A DNA stretch of 64,000 bases from Chitinophaga solisilvae (GTDB lineage: Bacteria > Bacteroidota > Bacteroidia > Chitinophagales > Chitinophagaceae): the NCBI RefSeq assembly GCF_009928525.1, contig NZ_JAABOK010000003.1, forward strand, positions 124,001 to 188,000, written 5' to 3'. A program made the translations under genes and the position numbers. This document shows positions 41,124-49,300 of the stretch, piece by piece. Within the stretch, counting starts at the first letter, position 1. Each line of letters begins with the position of its first letter. The notes beneath the pieces are model-generated. The model was given only the letters and a program-made list of their open reading frames with translations. It was not told where the DNA came from and ran no database searches.

Positions 41124-43562
41124 TCAATCCGGAATATGATTTTTATCAGGCATCTCCTGTATTCCTTTGCTGTCAAGCATCTTGCCATGGTGCTCGCTCA
41201 GCAGCCATGTGATCAGCACAATGCTGACAGAGCTGGCCGGCATCAGAATAGCCGCTACCAGCGGAGATAGCAGGCCTTGTACGGCAAAGTACAGTCCTGT
41301 AATATTATATATCAGTGATAAGGCAAAGCTGATAAGGATAATATGCCGGTTGGCCTGGCATAAACGTATGAAACTGAATAACAACGGTAGCTGCCGCGCT
41401 TCCAGGATACCATCGCTGGCCGGTGTGAAATTGTTGCTGTCTTCTGCCAGCGAGATACCGATATCACTTTGTTTCAGCGCACCGGCATCATTCAGCCCGT
41501 CGCCGATCATCATTACTTTTTTTCCTTGCTGTTGCAGGGAGATGATATAAGCGAGTTTATCTGCTGGCTGCTGCTCAAAGAGAAGTGTAGTCTCATGCCC
41601 CATCAGCTGCCGCAGCGCCAGCGCTTCCCGGCTGTTGTCGCCTGATAGCACAGACATAGGATAATGCTGCTGCAACTCTTTTAATAAAGAACGGATGCCC
41701 GCCCGGTAGTTGCTGCGGATAGTAAATAATCCCATCAGCTTTTCATTCATGGATACATACACTACGCTGCCATCGGCCGGCGTTTGCTGATGCGCGCCGA
41801 TGAATGCAGCATTACCCAGTTTAATAAAGATGCCATTCACCCAGCCACAGACGCCCTTCCCTGTAAAGTGCTGAAAATCAAATACAGTCTGCAGAGAGGC
41901 CGCATTGCAATACTGCACTACCGCTTTGCTCAGCGGATGCGTGGACTGTGCCGCCAGGCTGGCAATCATGGTTTCCTGCACCGGCGTCAGCGTAGTGCCG
42001 TAGTATATAACGCCCGTACCGGTTTTGCCGGTCAGCGTTCCTGTTTTATCGAATACAATATGTGTGGCATTAGCCATATTTTCAATGGCCTGCGCATTGC
42101 GCAGGTATAGCTGGCGCCTGCTGAGAATACGGAGAATATGACCGTTGGTAAAGGAAGATGCCAGCAATAATGCACACGGACAGGCAATAATGAGAATGGC
42201 GGTCACAGCCGGCCATACGCGCGATACATCGTGCATAGCCCAGTATCCGGCGCTGACAGCAGCAATGAGCAATACTACCCAGGTAAAGTACTGCCCCAGC
42301 AGATGTACAAAGGATACATGTTTTTCTTTCTTGTTTTTCAGCTCGTCGCGGTTCCACAAACTGGTCAGGTAGCTTTGCGCCACTTCCTTAATTGTCAGTA
42401 TCTCTATATTACCTTCCAGCTGGCGGCCACCTGCATAGAGGATTTCACCCATGGCTTTGGCTACCGGTACGGATTCGCCCGTTACAAAGCTGTAGTCTAT
42501 CAGGGCGCTGCCCTTTACAATGATGCCATCTGCAGGTACCAGCTCATTGTTATGAATCAGCAGGGTATCACCGGTTTTAATGTCCGGCAGCGCAGTAGGT
42601 ACCTCCTTGCCGTCTTTCATAACGCTGACGGCTATAGGAAAATAGGCGGTATAATCCCTGTCAAACGACAACCCCTGATAGGTTTTATCCTGTAATATTC
42701 TGCCTATCAGCATAAAAAAGACAATGCCGGACATAGAATCAAAGTAACCGGCCTGCCCCTGGAAAACGTCTGTCAGACTACGGATGAACGTTACCAGGAT
42801 AGCGAGGGCAATAGGTACGTCTATATTGAGGAATCCATGCCTGATACCATTCCATGCAGAGCGGAAAAATACCTGGGCGCTATAGAAAAATACCGGTAGC
42901 GCCAGTACCACATTCATATAGCGGAACAGGCGGTTCATAGCTTCATCGGTATGCCCGCTGCCGGTAAAATATTCCGGGAAGCTCAGCAGCATGATATTAC
43001 CAAAACAGAAGCCTGCTACTCCGAGCTGATAGATCATGCTGCGTCTGATATGTGGCTTTTTGTGCTGCAGATCCTGCAGGCTGATATATGGCTCATAACC
43101 AATGGCAGTAAGTATTTCCGCCACCCTTCTCAGAGAAACCTGCCGATGCGCGAAAATAATCAGTGCTTCTTTTTTACTAAAGTTAACGGTTACACGAAGT
43201 ACGCCTTTATCCAGTTTGTGCAGATTTTCCAGCAGATACAGGCAGGAACTGCAATGGATATGCGGGATGTAGAAGTTTACATGTGTCTGTTCCTCATCCC
43301 GGAACCGGATAAGTTGCTGCTGTATTTTTTCATCTTCCAGGAAGGAAAATTTATCTTTCCTGACTGCTATACGCTGGTTGATACCCGGTTTCGAGTTCAG
43401 GTCATAATATTCACAGAGGTCGTACTGGTGAAGGATTTCAAATACCAGCCTGCAGCCTTCACAGCAAAAAACTTTTTCCTGGATGGTGATTTCCCTGTCA
43501 GTGCAATTTTCTCCACAATGGTAGCAGGCAACCTGTACCCGGGTATCTGATGAAGTAGCCAT
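41124..43562 (-). CDS. heavy-metal (copper) P-type ATPase of the cbb3 cluster (CcoI/FixI-like)
   Basis: This 812-residue inner-membrane pump has an N-terminal Cys-rich finger (CYHCGENC..CCEGC, residues 13-37), an HMA-like metal domain with CSSC at 104-107, the transmembrane ion motif CPC in IACPCALLLASS (about 460), phosphorylated Asp in DKTGTLTG (about 503), HP in STHPLSKAV, and GDGLND. CcoI-type ATPases export Cu(I) for cbb3 assembly. It begins with TAATG overlap of one base after the RIC-like gene. The N-terminal finger is the extra domain typical of CcoI/FixI. Confidence 0.93.
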   Translation of the reverse strand: MATSSDTRVQVACYHCGENCTDREITIQEKVFCCEGCRLVFEILHQYDLCEYYDLNSKPGINQRIAVRKDKFSFLEDEKIQQQLIRFRDEEQTHVNFYIPHIHCSSCLYLLENLHKLDKGVLRVTVNFSKKEALIIFAHRQVSLRRVAEILTAIGYEPYISLQDLQHKKPHIRRSMIYQLGVAGFCFGNIMLLSFPEYFTGSGHTDEAMNRLFRYMNVVLALPVFFYSAQVFFRSAWNGIRHGFLNIDVPIALAILVTFIRSLTDVFQGQAGYFDSMSGIVFFMLIGRILQDKTYQGLSFDRDYTAYFPIAVSVMKDGKEVPTALPDIKTGDTLLIHNNELVPADGIIVKGSALIDYSFVTGESVPVAKAMGEILYAGGRQLEGNIEILTIKEVAQSYLTSLWNRDELKNKKEKHVSFVHLLGQYFTWVVLLIAAVSAGYWAMHDVSRVWPAVTAILIIACPCALLLASSFTNGHILRILSRRQLYLRNAQAIENMANATHIVFDKTGTLTGKTGTGVIYYGTTLTPVQETMIASLAAQSTHPLSKAVVQYCNAASLQTVFDFQHFTGKGVCGWVNGIFIKLGNAAFIGAHQQTPADGSVVYVSMNEKLMGLFTIRSNYRAGIRSLLKELQQHYPMSVLSGDNSREALALRQLMGHETTLLFEQQPADKLAYIISLQQQGKKVMMIGDGLNDAGALKQSDIGISLAEDSNNFTPASDGILEARQLPLLFSFIRLCQANRHIILISFALSLIYNITGLYFAVQGLLSPLVAAILMPASSVSIVLITWLLSEHHGKMLDSKGIQEMPDKNHIPD

Positions 43563-44116
43563 TAGTCAATACTTACAGTGTTAATTAATTCTTCCTGTCT
43601 GATAATAATGGTGTTGGGAGGCAACACCGCGGGATAAAGAATATTCTGTTCTATATACAGCCATTGATACAGCAGTTGTTCGAGGCTGTACATATCGCTG
43701 ACACATATTTTATATCCGCTGCTCCACTGTGGCTGTACCAGGTAATTGCCTGTTACCTGCCGCAGTTTCTGCAGCAGCAGTAATATTTTCTGGAATGATT
43801 GCCGGATGCTCTCATAGGCCGCAGGTTGCAGGGCTTTTTTGCCATTGTTATGAACAGCAGCATTTCTGATTACAGGAAACAGCACGCTGTTTTCTTTCCG
43901 GATAATGAGAGTACATTCTGCCTGTATACTGGAAAACAGCAGCTGTTGCAGATCTGCTGCGGCAGGCACGGTCACATCCTCTTGTTTTTCCAGGTTAAAC
44001 CATGCCATCACCTGATCGGCAATATTCTCAATGGGCTGATGAAACTTATTTACAACAACATCACAGAGAGCGGCAGGCGAGAGTTCATGAAAATTGATAA
44101 TAGCAAATGGATACAT
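43562..44116 (-). CDS. degenerate RIC/ScdA (hemerythrin-like) protein
   Basis: This 184-residue protein follows the RIC (YtfE/ScdA) domain plan: VVNKFHQPIENIADQVMAWF (16-40, cf. V-x-HH), RKENSVLFPVIRNA (73-85, cf. kEExiLFP) and YQWLYIEQNILYPAVL (150-165, cf. HIHLENxxLFP). Most of the His ligands that bind the di-iron centre of YtfE are missing: only His26 is clear, and the positions before the two LFP/LYP words carry Ile-Arg-Lys and Leu-Tyr-Ile. The gene overlaps the copper ATPase by one base (TAATG), so both are co-translated. Alignment by eye; moderate certainty. Confidence 0.6.
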   Translation of the reverse strand: MYPFAIINFHELSPAALCDVVVNKFHQPIENIADQVMAWFNLEKQEDVTVPAAADLQQLLFSSIQAECTLIIRKENSVLFPVIRNAAVHNNGKKALQPAAYESIRQSFQKILLLLQKLRQVTGNYLVQPQWSSGYKICVSDMYSLEQLLYQWLYIEQNILYPAVLPPNTIIIRQEELINTVSID

Positions 44117-44139
44117 GCGGCTGGTAATTTTTGATATTA

Positions 44140-44147
44140 CAAAAGTA
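44140..44147 (-). promoter_or_regulatory. candidate -7 promoter element with TTTTG palindrome
   Basis: The minus strand reads TACTTTTG. It forms part of the inverted repeat TTTTGATATTACAAAA (44129-44144), which would cover the start site of the RIC-like/ATPase operon. The inverted repeat is not a classic Fnr box (TTGATnnnnATCAA) but has similar ends, so binding by the Fnr-like regulator is conceivable. Confidence 0.4.
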
Positions 44148-44215
44148 CCGGCCTGGCCACAGAGTGGCTATGATATGTGTCAAGGGAGAATATGATAATA
44201 GTCAGGAAAATGAGA

Positions 44216-44361
44216 AATTACGAATTACGAATTGCGAATTACGAATGTAGAAGCGAAGATCAAAGCGCAGATTTATGAAGATCCTTCATAGTGAATCTCC
44301 GTAGAGCTGCGCTTTGATCTTCGCTTCTACATTCGTAATTCGCAATTCGTAATTCGTAATT
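44216..44361. repeat. family A long palindrome, 55-bp perfect arms
   Basis: Arms at 44216-44270 and 44307-44361 are perfect reverse complements with a 36-base loop. It contains the TTGCGAATTACG unit in both arms and the core GTAGAAGCGAAGATCAAAG. It ends 6 bases from the stop of the crp/fnr gene at 44367 and lies before the next operon. Confidence 0.97.
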
Positions 44362-44366
44362 AATTT

Positions 44367-45077
44367 TTAATCCTGCAGGTTGGCCGTTCTGATAATCTCC
44401 GTCATATCGAGGAGGCGGATTTTTTTGCCTTCCAGCTCAATCATGCCGTCTTTTTTGAATTCGGAGAGGAGGCGGATGGCGGATTCGGTGGCGGTACCAA
44501 CGAGGTTGGCAATTTCTTCACGGGAGAGGCGTACGTTGAGGGTCTGGCTATCGGCTTCGAGGCCGTAGGTTTCTTTGATGAACAGCAGCGTTTCGGCGAG
44601 GCGTTCACGTACGGGTTTTTGAGCGAGATGGGTGATTTTCAGTTCCGCTTTGCGCAGCTCACTGGATAAGATGCGCATCATTTCAAAAGAAAGGGAGGCA
44701 TCTTTCTGGAGGATGCTCATGAACAGGTCTTTTGGAATGAAACAGATAGAAGAGTCTTCCAGGGCTGTGGCAGTAGCAGTATACCGCTCATTGCTCAGCA
44801 GCGCCTTGTAGCCCATGATATCGCCGGCTTTTACCAGGCGGATAATCTGTTCGCGGCCATCGTCGCCACTGTGGGAGAGTTTGATTTTACCGTTGTTGAT
44901 GCAGTACACGCCAAAGGGATAGGCGCCTTCGTGGAAGATCACCTGGCCTTTTTTGTAAATGGAACACACTTTTGCCTGGTCAATCTGTTCCAGATTGCAC
45001 TGTTCTGCTTTGCAGAAAATAGACGAAAAGCGGTCCTTACAATGCTGACATGAAGGATTTTGAAATGTACTACTCAT
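44367..45077 (-). CDS. Crp/Fnr family regulator with N-terminal cysteine cluster
   Basis: This 236-residue protein has a cyclic-nucleotide-binding fold (INNGKIKLSHSGDDGREQIIRLVKAGDIMGYKALL) and a C-terminal winged helix (LSREEIANLVGTATESAIRLLSEFKKDGMIELEGKKIRLL). The N-terminus has Cys10, Cys13, Cys22, Cys27 and Cys38 (CQHCKDRFSSIFCKAEQC), a likely iron-sulfur site for oxygen or nitric oxide sensing, as in FNR. Because it is next to the cbb3, copper and RIC-like genes it is the best candidate for their regulator. A TTGATnnnnATCAA box was not seen upstream of these genes. Confidence 0.85.
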   Translation of the reverse strand: MSSTFQNPSCQHCKDRFSSIFCKAEQCNLEQIDQAKVCSIYKKGQVIFHEGAYPFGVYCINNGKIKLSHSGDDGREQIIRLVKAGDIMGYKALLSNERYTATATALEDSSICFIPKDLFMSILQKDASLSFEMMRILSSELRKAELKITHLAQKPVRERLAETLLFIKETYGLEADSQTLNVRLSREEIANLVGTATESAIRLLSEFKKDGMIELEGKKIRLLDMTEIIRTANLQD

Positions 45078-45087
45078 AATCGATCTG

Positions 45088-45095
45088 CAAAATTA
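45088..45095 (-). promoter_or_regulatory. candidate -7 promoter element for the crp/fnr gene
   Basis: The minus strand reads TAATTTTG, 10 bases before the ATG at 45077, so the 5' leader would be only a few bases long. Confidence 0.35.
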
Positions 45096-45131
45096 CTAAT
45101 TTACAGCTCCTTAACCAAAGCAAATGCAGTT

Positions 45132-45719
45132 GTGTCGCTAAATTATTATGTGATTTATAAGCCATATGAAGTACTGACAAGGTTTACGCCGGAAGGAAAT
45201 AAATCCTGTCTGGCTGACTACTTTAAAGTACCGCGGGATGTATATCCTGTAGGACGTCTTGATTATGACAGCGAAGGATTGTTATTGCTCACGAATGACA
45301 AGTCATTGAATAACAGGCTGCTGCTACCTTCGAATGCGCATGAAAGGGAGTATTGGGTACAGGTAGACGGGGCCGTTACCAATACCGCCATCCGCCAGTT
45401 GCAGGAAGGGGTACAGATTACCGTAGATGGAAAGCCGTACCGTACAAGGCCCTGTTTTGCGGAGATCTTTGCCGAAGAGCCGTTCCTGCCCCCGCGTAAT
45501 CCGCCTATCCGTTTCCGGAAGAGCATTCCGGCGCCCTGGATCCGGATGATACTACACGAAGGTAAAAACAGGCAGGTCCGCAAAATGACTGCCGCCGTAG
45601 GCTTCCCTACGTTGAGGCTTGTCCGTTACCGCATCGCTAACCTCACCATCGCCGGCATGAACCCCGGCGACATGCGCCAGCTGGGCCGGGCAGAAACCCT
45701 GAAAGATTTGGCTATTTGA
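45132..45719 (+). CDS. RsuA/RluE-type pseudouridine synthase
   Basis: The frame is open from 45060, but that ATG overlaps the divergent regulator gene, so the GTG at 45132 (VSLNYYVIYKPYEVL) is preferred; the true start is uncertain. The catalytic Asp is in VGRLDYDSEGLLLLTND. There is no S4 domain, matching the RluE group that modifies 23S rRNA. ILHEGKNRQVRKMTAAVGFPTLRLVR is the conserved end motif. The last four residues (DLAI) and stop are encoded by the left arm of the palindrome at 45705. Confidence 0.85.
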   Translation: MSLNYYVIYKPYEVLTRFTPEGNKSCLADYFKVPRDVYPVGRLDYDSEGLLLLTNDKSLNNRLLLPSNAHEREYWVQVDGAVTNTAIRQLQEGVQITVDGKPYRTRPCFAEIFAEEPFLPPRNPPIRFRKSIPAPWIRMILHEGKNRQVRKMTAAVGFPTLRLVRYRIANLTIAGMNPGDMRQLGRAETLKDLAI

Positions 45720-45841
45720 TTATTTGAGATTTGATTATTTGAAATGCAGCGAAGACAGCAGCGGATTCACAAGCTAAATATTCCGCTACTGTCTTCGCTG
45801 CATTTCAAATAACCCAATCTCAAATAACTAAATCTCAAATA
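45705..45841. repeat. family B palindrome overlapping a gene's 3' end
   Basis: The inner arm GATTATTTGAAATGCAGCGAAGACAG pairs with its mirror; the outer parts pair with several mismatches. The interior right side, ATTCCGCTACTGTCTTCGC (45780-45798), aligns without gaps to the interiors of family A copies at 31421 and 32925, showing shared modules under different outer arms. The left 15 bases encode the last four residues and stop of the pseudouridine synthase. Confidence 0.9.
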
Positions 45842-45877
45842 TTAAGGGGCGTAAATAATAAAATGCTAAATTTTAAC

Positions 45878-45885
45878 TAGGTTTG
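45878..45885 (+). promoter_or_regulatory. candidate -7 promoter element for yicC
   Basis: TAGGTTTG matches TAnnTTTG, 19 bases before the ATG at 45905. The region upstream is AT-rich with no clear -33 TTG. Confidence 0.45.
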
Positions 45886-45904
45886 TCACCTACAAATTTC
45901 TATT

Positions 45905-46780
45905 ATGCTGAAATCAATGACTGGCTTCGGAAGGGCTGAAAGTACAAAGGGAGAAACAAGTATTGTGGTTGAGATCAAATCGCTGAACGGAAAGCAGTTT
46001 GAGGTAAACCTGAAATTTTCCCCTTTGCTGAAACCCTATGAGTTCGACATCCGATCGCTGATGCAACAAACATTGCAGCGCGGTACGCTGGATGCAACGA
46101 TCAATATCCGTCAGAATGGTGCTACCCGTCCGGTCGTGATTAATACAGACCTGGCTAAATACTATTATCAGTCCATCACCATGCTGGCCAATCAGCTGGA
46201 AGTGCCGCAGGGAGACATCCTCAACGTACTGATGAAACTGCCGGAAGTAGTTAGCCCGGCTACCGAGCAGATGACGGAAGAAGAATGGAAGGATGTGGAA
46301 GAAACGCTGAAAGCAGCCCTGACAGACCTGGACATGCATCGCCAGGACGAAGGTCTGATGCTGGAAGCTGATCTGATGCAGCGTATAGATAATATTGAAA
46401 CATATACCGGCAAGGTACGTGAACTGGATCCCCTGCGTAAAGACCGTATCCGCCAGCGCCTGGAAGGCCTGCTGGCAGAACATGTAGGAAAAGAGAACGT
46501 AGACGGCAACCGGCTGGAACAGGAACTCATATTCTACCTGGAGAAGCTGGATATTTCCGAAGAGCTGTCCCGCCTCGAAAATCACCTCCGCTACTTCCGG
46601 GAGATACTGAAAGATGCGGATGCTGCCAAAGGTAAAAAACTGGGATTTGTGTTGCAGGAAATAGGCCGCGAAATCAATACTACCGGCTCCAAAGCCAACG
46701 ATGCCGGTATCCAGCAATGGGTGGTGCTGATGAAAGATGAGCTGGAAAAAGCCAAAGAACAAGTATTAAATGTTTTATAG
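45905..46780 (+). CDS. YicC/YloC family endoribonuclease-like protein
   Basis: This 291-residue protein begins MLKSMTGFGRAES and has VEIKSLNGKQFEVNLK, the family's conserved N-terminal strand set. The C-terminal half, KLDISEELSRLENHLRYFREIL and GKKLGFVLQEIGREINTTGSKANDAGIQ, matches the YicC DUF1732 end. E. coli YicC promotes decay of small RNAs and is described as an endoribonuclease. Here it is upstream of gldH by 16 bases and probably transcribed with it, which is a surprising pairing with gliding machinery. Confidence in the family is high; the role is known only from other bacteria. Confidence 0.93.
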   Translation: MLKSMTGFGRAESTKGETSIVVEIKSLNGKQFEVNLKFSPLLKPYEFDIRSLMQQTLQRGTLDATINIRQNGATRPVVINTDLAKYYYQSITMLANQLEVPQGDILNVLMKLPEVVSPATEQMTEEEWKDVEETLKAALTDLDMHRQDEGLMLEADLMQRIDNIETYTGKVRELDPLRKDRIRQRLEGLLAEHVGKENVDGNRLEQELIFYLEKLDISEELSRLENHLRYFREILKDADAAKGKKLGFVLQEIGREINTTGSKANDAGIQQWVVLMKDELEKAKEQVLNVL

Positions 46781-46796
46781 CAAGGGCGCACACCAT

Positions 46797-47303
46797 ATGA
46801 AAAAACTATTTCAGGTAACAGCAGGCATACTGGTACTGGCTGCAGCCTGCAAACCGCTTAAAATGGATGCCTATGAGAAAAACCTGGAAATACCAGGCCA
46901 CGACTGGGCATACGATTACAAACCGTCTTTTGAAGTAAACATACAACCGGAAGATACTGCCAGCCTGTATGATATTTATGTGAATGTACGTCATACAGAT
47001 GCCTACCCATACAGTAATATGTGGCTGCTGGTAGGTACCACCTACCCTGGCGACAGTATCCCTAAAGACCAAAGAGTAGAGCTGCCCCTGGCTGATATCA
47101 GCGGAAAATGGAGCGGCACCGGCACCAGTGGTATCATTAAACACGATGATATCATTGAACACCGCGTACCCATCCAGCACAACGCTATCTTCAACAAACC
47201 GGGAACCTATAAATTTACTTTTGAACAAAACATGCGGCAAAATCCGCTTCCCCATGTCATGAATGTAGGCTTGCGGATCTCTAAAGCCGGCAAACGGCCA
47301 TAA
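46797..47303 (+). CDS. gldH: gliding motility lipoprotein GldH
   Basis: This 168-residue protein starts at 46797 with lipoprotein signal MKKLFQVTAGILVLAAAC (Cys18). YDIYVNVRHTDAYPYSNMWLLVGTT, the ADISGKWSGTGTSGIIKHDDIIEH segment and FEQNMRQNPLPHVMNVGLRISKAG match GldH, a lipoprotein needed for gliding and type IX secretion in Flavobacterium. In Chitinophaga it may serve T9SS rather than motility. Its stop TAA overlaps the ATG of the histidine kinase (TAATG), so translation is coupled to it. Confidence 0.9.
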   Translation: MKKLFQVTAGILVLAAACKPLKMDAYEKNLEIPGHDWAYDYKPSFEVNIQPEDTASLYDIYVNVRHTDAYPYSNMWLLVGTTYPGDSIPKDQRVELPLADISGKWSGTGTSGIIKHDDIIEHRVPIQHNAIFNKPGTYKFTFEQNMRQNPLPHVMNVGLRISKAGKRP

Positions 47304-48319
47304 TGAAAAAGATTTTCAGCAAAATGCAGGAAGGCAAATCTGTCTCCCTCATTTATTTCCTGGTACTGGCATATACCATCGTAGCCCTCATCTGGTGGGG
47401 TGTGCTGCTGTTCAGACAAAGCGAACAGATTACCCGCTTTGAACGGCAGAACCTCTCCCTGCGTATTGATAGCCTCGCACAACCGGTAGAACATCAGCTG
47501 GAGCTGCAGCGTATCAATAAGGATGAGCATATGCGCTCTTTCAAATATATCGGAGAAGGAGGTATCTTCCTGGGCATCATTCTGCTGGGCGCGCTTTTCG
47601 TGTACCGCGCAGTGTGGAAATATATGAAGCTCAGCCGGCAGCAGCAGAATTTTATGATGGCGGTTACACATGAGCTGAAATCTCCTATTGCAGCTGCCAA
47701 GCTCAACCTGGAAACCATCCGGCGCCACCGCCTCGATGAAGAAAAACAGGCCAAGCTCATTGATAACACCATCCGTGAAACAAACCGCCTGGATCAGCTC
47801 TGTAATAATATTCTCCTGGCAGCGCAGCTGGAAACGCACAAGTACCAGCTCTTCCGGGAGCCGCTGAACTTCTCCGCCCTGCTGGAAGGTAGTATGAAAG
47901 AACTGTGCGGCCGCATAGGAACACATAACATCCGGGCGGAGATTGCTCCGCACGTGTGGATGGAAGGTGATAAACTGATGCTGCAGATTATTGTGAACAA
48001 CCTGGTGGAAAATGCCGTTAAATATGCACCCCGTCAGACGGACATCAGCGTAAGTCTCTTTGAAAGCAACGGTCAGCTTAAATTACAGGTGAAAGATGAA
48101 GGCCCCGGTATACCGGCCGAAGAAAGGAAACGCATCTTCCTGAAGTTCTACCGGGTAGGCAATGAAAATACACGCAAAGCCAAAGGCTCCGGCCTGGGCC
48201 TGTTCCTCACCGCTAAAATTGTGGAACAACACGGCGGCTATATAGAAGTTAAGGACAATTTACCCACAGGCGCCTGCTTCGAAATAACATGGCCGGAATA
48301 TTCCATTCAAACGGCGTAA
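47303..48319 (+). CDS. two-component sensor histidine kinase
   Basis: This 338-residue kinase has two membrane segments (about 16-38 and 86-104) with only about 50 residues between, so the external sensor is small. HisKA phospho-acceptor His123 is in AVTHELKSPIAAAKL, and HATPase motifs NNLVENAVKYAP, VKDEGPGIP and GSGLGLFLTAKIV are intact. It is translationally coupled to gldH. The response regulator follows after a 62-base gap that contains a terminator-like hairpin. The ligand is unknown; the gldH link suggests surface or secretion stress. Confidence 0.93.
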   Translation: MKKIFSKMQEGKSVSLIYFLVLAYTIVALIWWGVLLFRQSEQITRFERQNLSLRIDSLAQPVEHQLELQRINKDEHMRSFKYIGEGGIFLGIILLGALFVYRAVWKYMKLSRQQQNFMMAVTHELKSPIAAAKLNLETIRRHRLDEEKQAKLIDNTIRETNRLDQLCNNILLAAQLETHKYQLFREPLNFSALLEGSMKELCGRIGTHNIRAEIAPHVWMEGDKLMLQIIVNNLVENAVKYAPRQTDISVSLFESNGQLKLQVKDEGPGIPAEERKRIFLKFYRVGNENTRKAKGSGLGLFLTAKIVEQHGGYIEVKDNLPTGACFEITWPEYSIQTA

Positions 48320-48327
48320 ATTAGACG

Positions 48328-48358
48328 ACGGATTCAGGCTTGTTCCTGACGCCGTTTT
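48328..48358 (+). terminator. terminator-like hairpin between kinase and regulator
   Basis: ACGG..TCAGG and CCTGA..CCGT form a two-part stem with an AT/CG internal bulge and a CTTGTT loop, followed by TTTTG. It may attenuate read-through into the response regulator gene or end the gldH-kinase transcript, leaving the regulator to another promoter. Confidence 0.4.
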
Positions 48359-48381
48359 GTAGTAAAATCAAACAATAACAC

Positions 48382-49089
48382 ATGAAGGAAGCGACTAAGG
48401 CATCAATACTACTGGTGGAGGATGAAGAAAATCTCCAGGAGGCGCTGAAGCTGAACCTGGAGCTGGAAGGATATGAGGTAACAGCAGTGGAAAACGGTAC
48501 AGCTGCCCTGAAAGCAGTGAAAAATGAATATTTCGATCTGATCATACTGGATATTATGTTACCGGAAATGGATGGTATCGCTGTCTGCGAAAACATCCGT
48601 ATCCAGAACAATGAAGTACCCATCCTGTTTCTGAGCGCCAAAAACAGCAGCGCCGACCGCGTGCTGGGCCTCAAAAAAGGTGGCGACGACTATATGACCA
48701 AACCTTTCAACCTGGAAGAACTGCTGCTACGCGTTGAGAAACTGATCGTAAAAAACAAAAAAATACAAGATAAAGACAGCGTCCCGAATATCTACCGCTT
48801 TGGCAATAATACGATCGATTTCGCGGCACAGGAATGCGTCGGAAAAGACGGCAAACATTACGAACTGAGCAAGAAAGAAGCCATGCTGCTCAAATTGCTC
48901 ATCGAAAACAAGGGAGAAGTGGTGACCCGCGAAAAAATACTGCAGGTAGTATGGGGTTATAACGTATACCCTACCACCCGTACCATCGACAACTTCATCC
49001 TCAACTTCCGTAAATACTTTGAGGAAGACAGCCGGAATTCGAAATACTTCCACTCCGTCAGGGGCGTAGGATATAAATTCACCGAATAA
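48382..49089 (+). CDS. OmpR family response regulator
   Basis: This 235-residue protein has receiver Asp57 (LIILDIMLPEMDG), VEDEEN acidic pocket and LSAKNSSAD Lys. The winged-helix DNA-binding end is YELSKKEAMLLKLLIENKGEVVTREKILQVVWGYNVYPTTRTIDNFILNFRKYFEED..RGVGYKFTE. It follows the kinase gene by 62 bases and is its likely partner. A hairpin follows at 49103-49142. Its target genes are unknown. Length and motifs are standard. Confidence 0.95.
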   Translation: MKEATKASILLVEDEENLQEALKLNLELEGYEVTAVENGTAALKAVKNEYFDLIILDIMLPEMDGIAVCENIRIQNNEVPILFLSAKNSSADRVLGLKKGGDDYMTKPFNLEELLLRVEKLIVKNKKIQDKDSVPNIYRFGNNTIDFAAQECVGKDGKHYELSKKEAMLLKLLIENKGEVVTREKILQVVWGYNVYPTTRTIDNFILNFRKYFEEDSRNSKYFHSVRGVGYKFTE

Positions 49090-49102
49090 TCCACAGCGGC
49101 CG

Positions 49103-49142
49103 GCTTTCAGTGATGATGCCCACAGGCATGATGACTGAAAGC
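49103..49142 (+). terminator. stem-loop after the response regulator
   Basis: GCTTTCAGT and ACTGAAAGC form a 9-bp stem around an inner GATGATGCC-CACA-GGCATGATG hairpin with a few mismatches, followed by TGCCCGTTTT. It probably ends the two-component transcript. The remaining 150 bases before the next gene show nothing clear. Confidence 0.55.
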
Positions 49143-49300
49143 TGCCCGTTTTATGGGACGGCCTGCCAGTTTTCCGCGTTTTCTCCCCGGTTGCCTGTAA
49201 ATTCCTGCCTTCAGATAATTCTCACTTTCCCGTCGAACCTAATTAACCGATATTTAATGTGCTTATCGGGAACACGTTGATCTCCTTGTAAACATTAAAT

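Noticed and set aside
44128..44145. Canonical Fnr box upstream of the RIC-like/ATPase operon
   Set aside because: The inverted repeat TTTTGATATTACAAAA has the wrong centre for TTGATnnnnATCAA; only noted as a possible variant site.
45914..46762. Open frame antisense to yicC, 282 residues
   Set aside because: Shadow frame: the plus-strand YicC motifs are clear and this frame has no recognisable domain.
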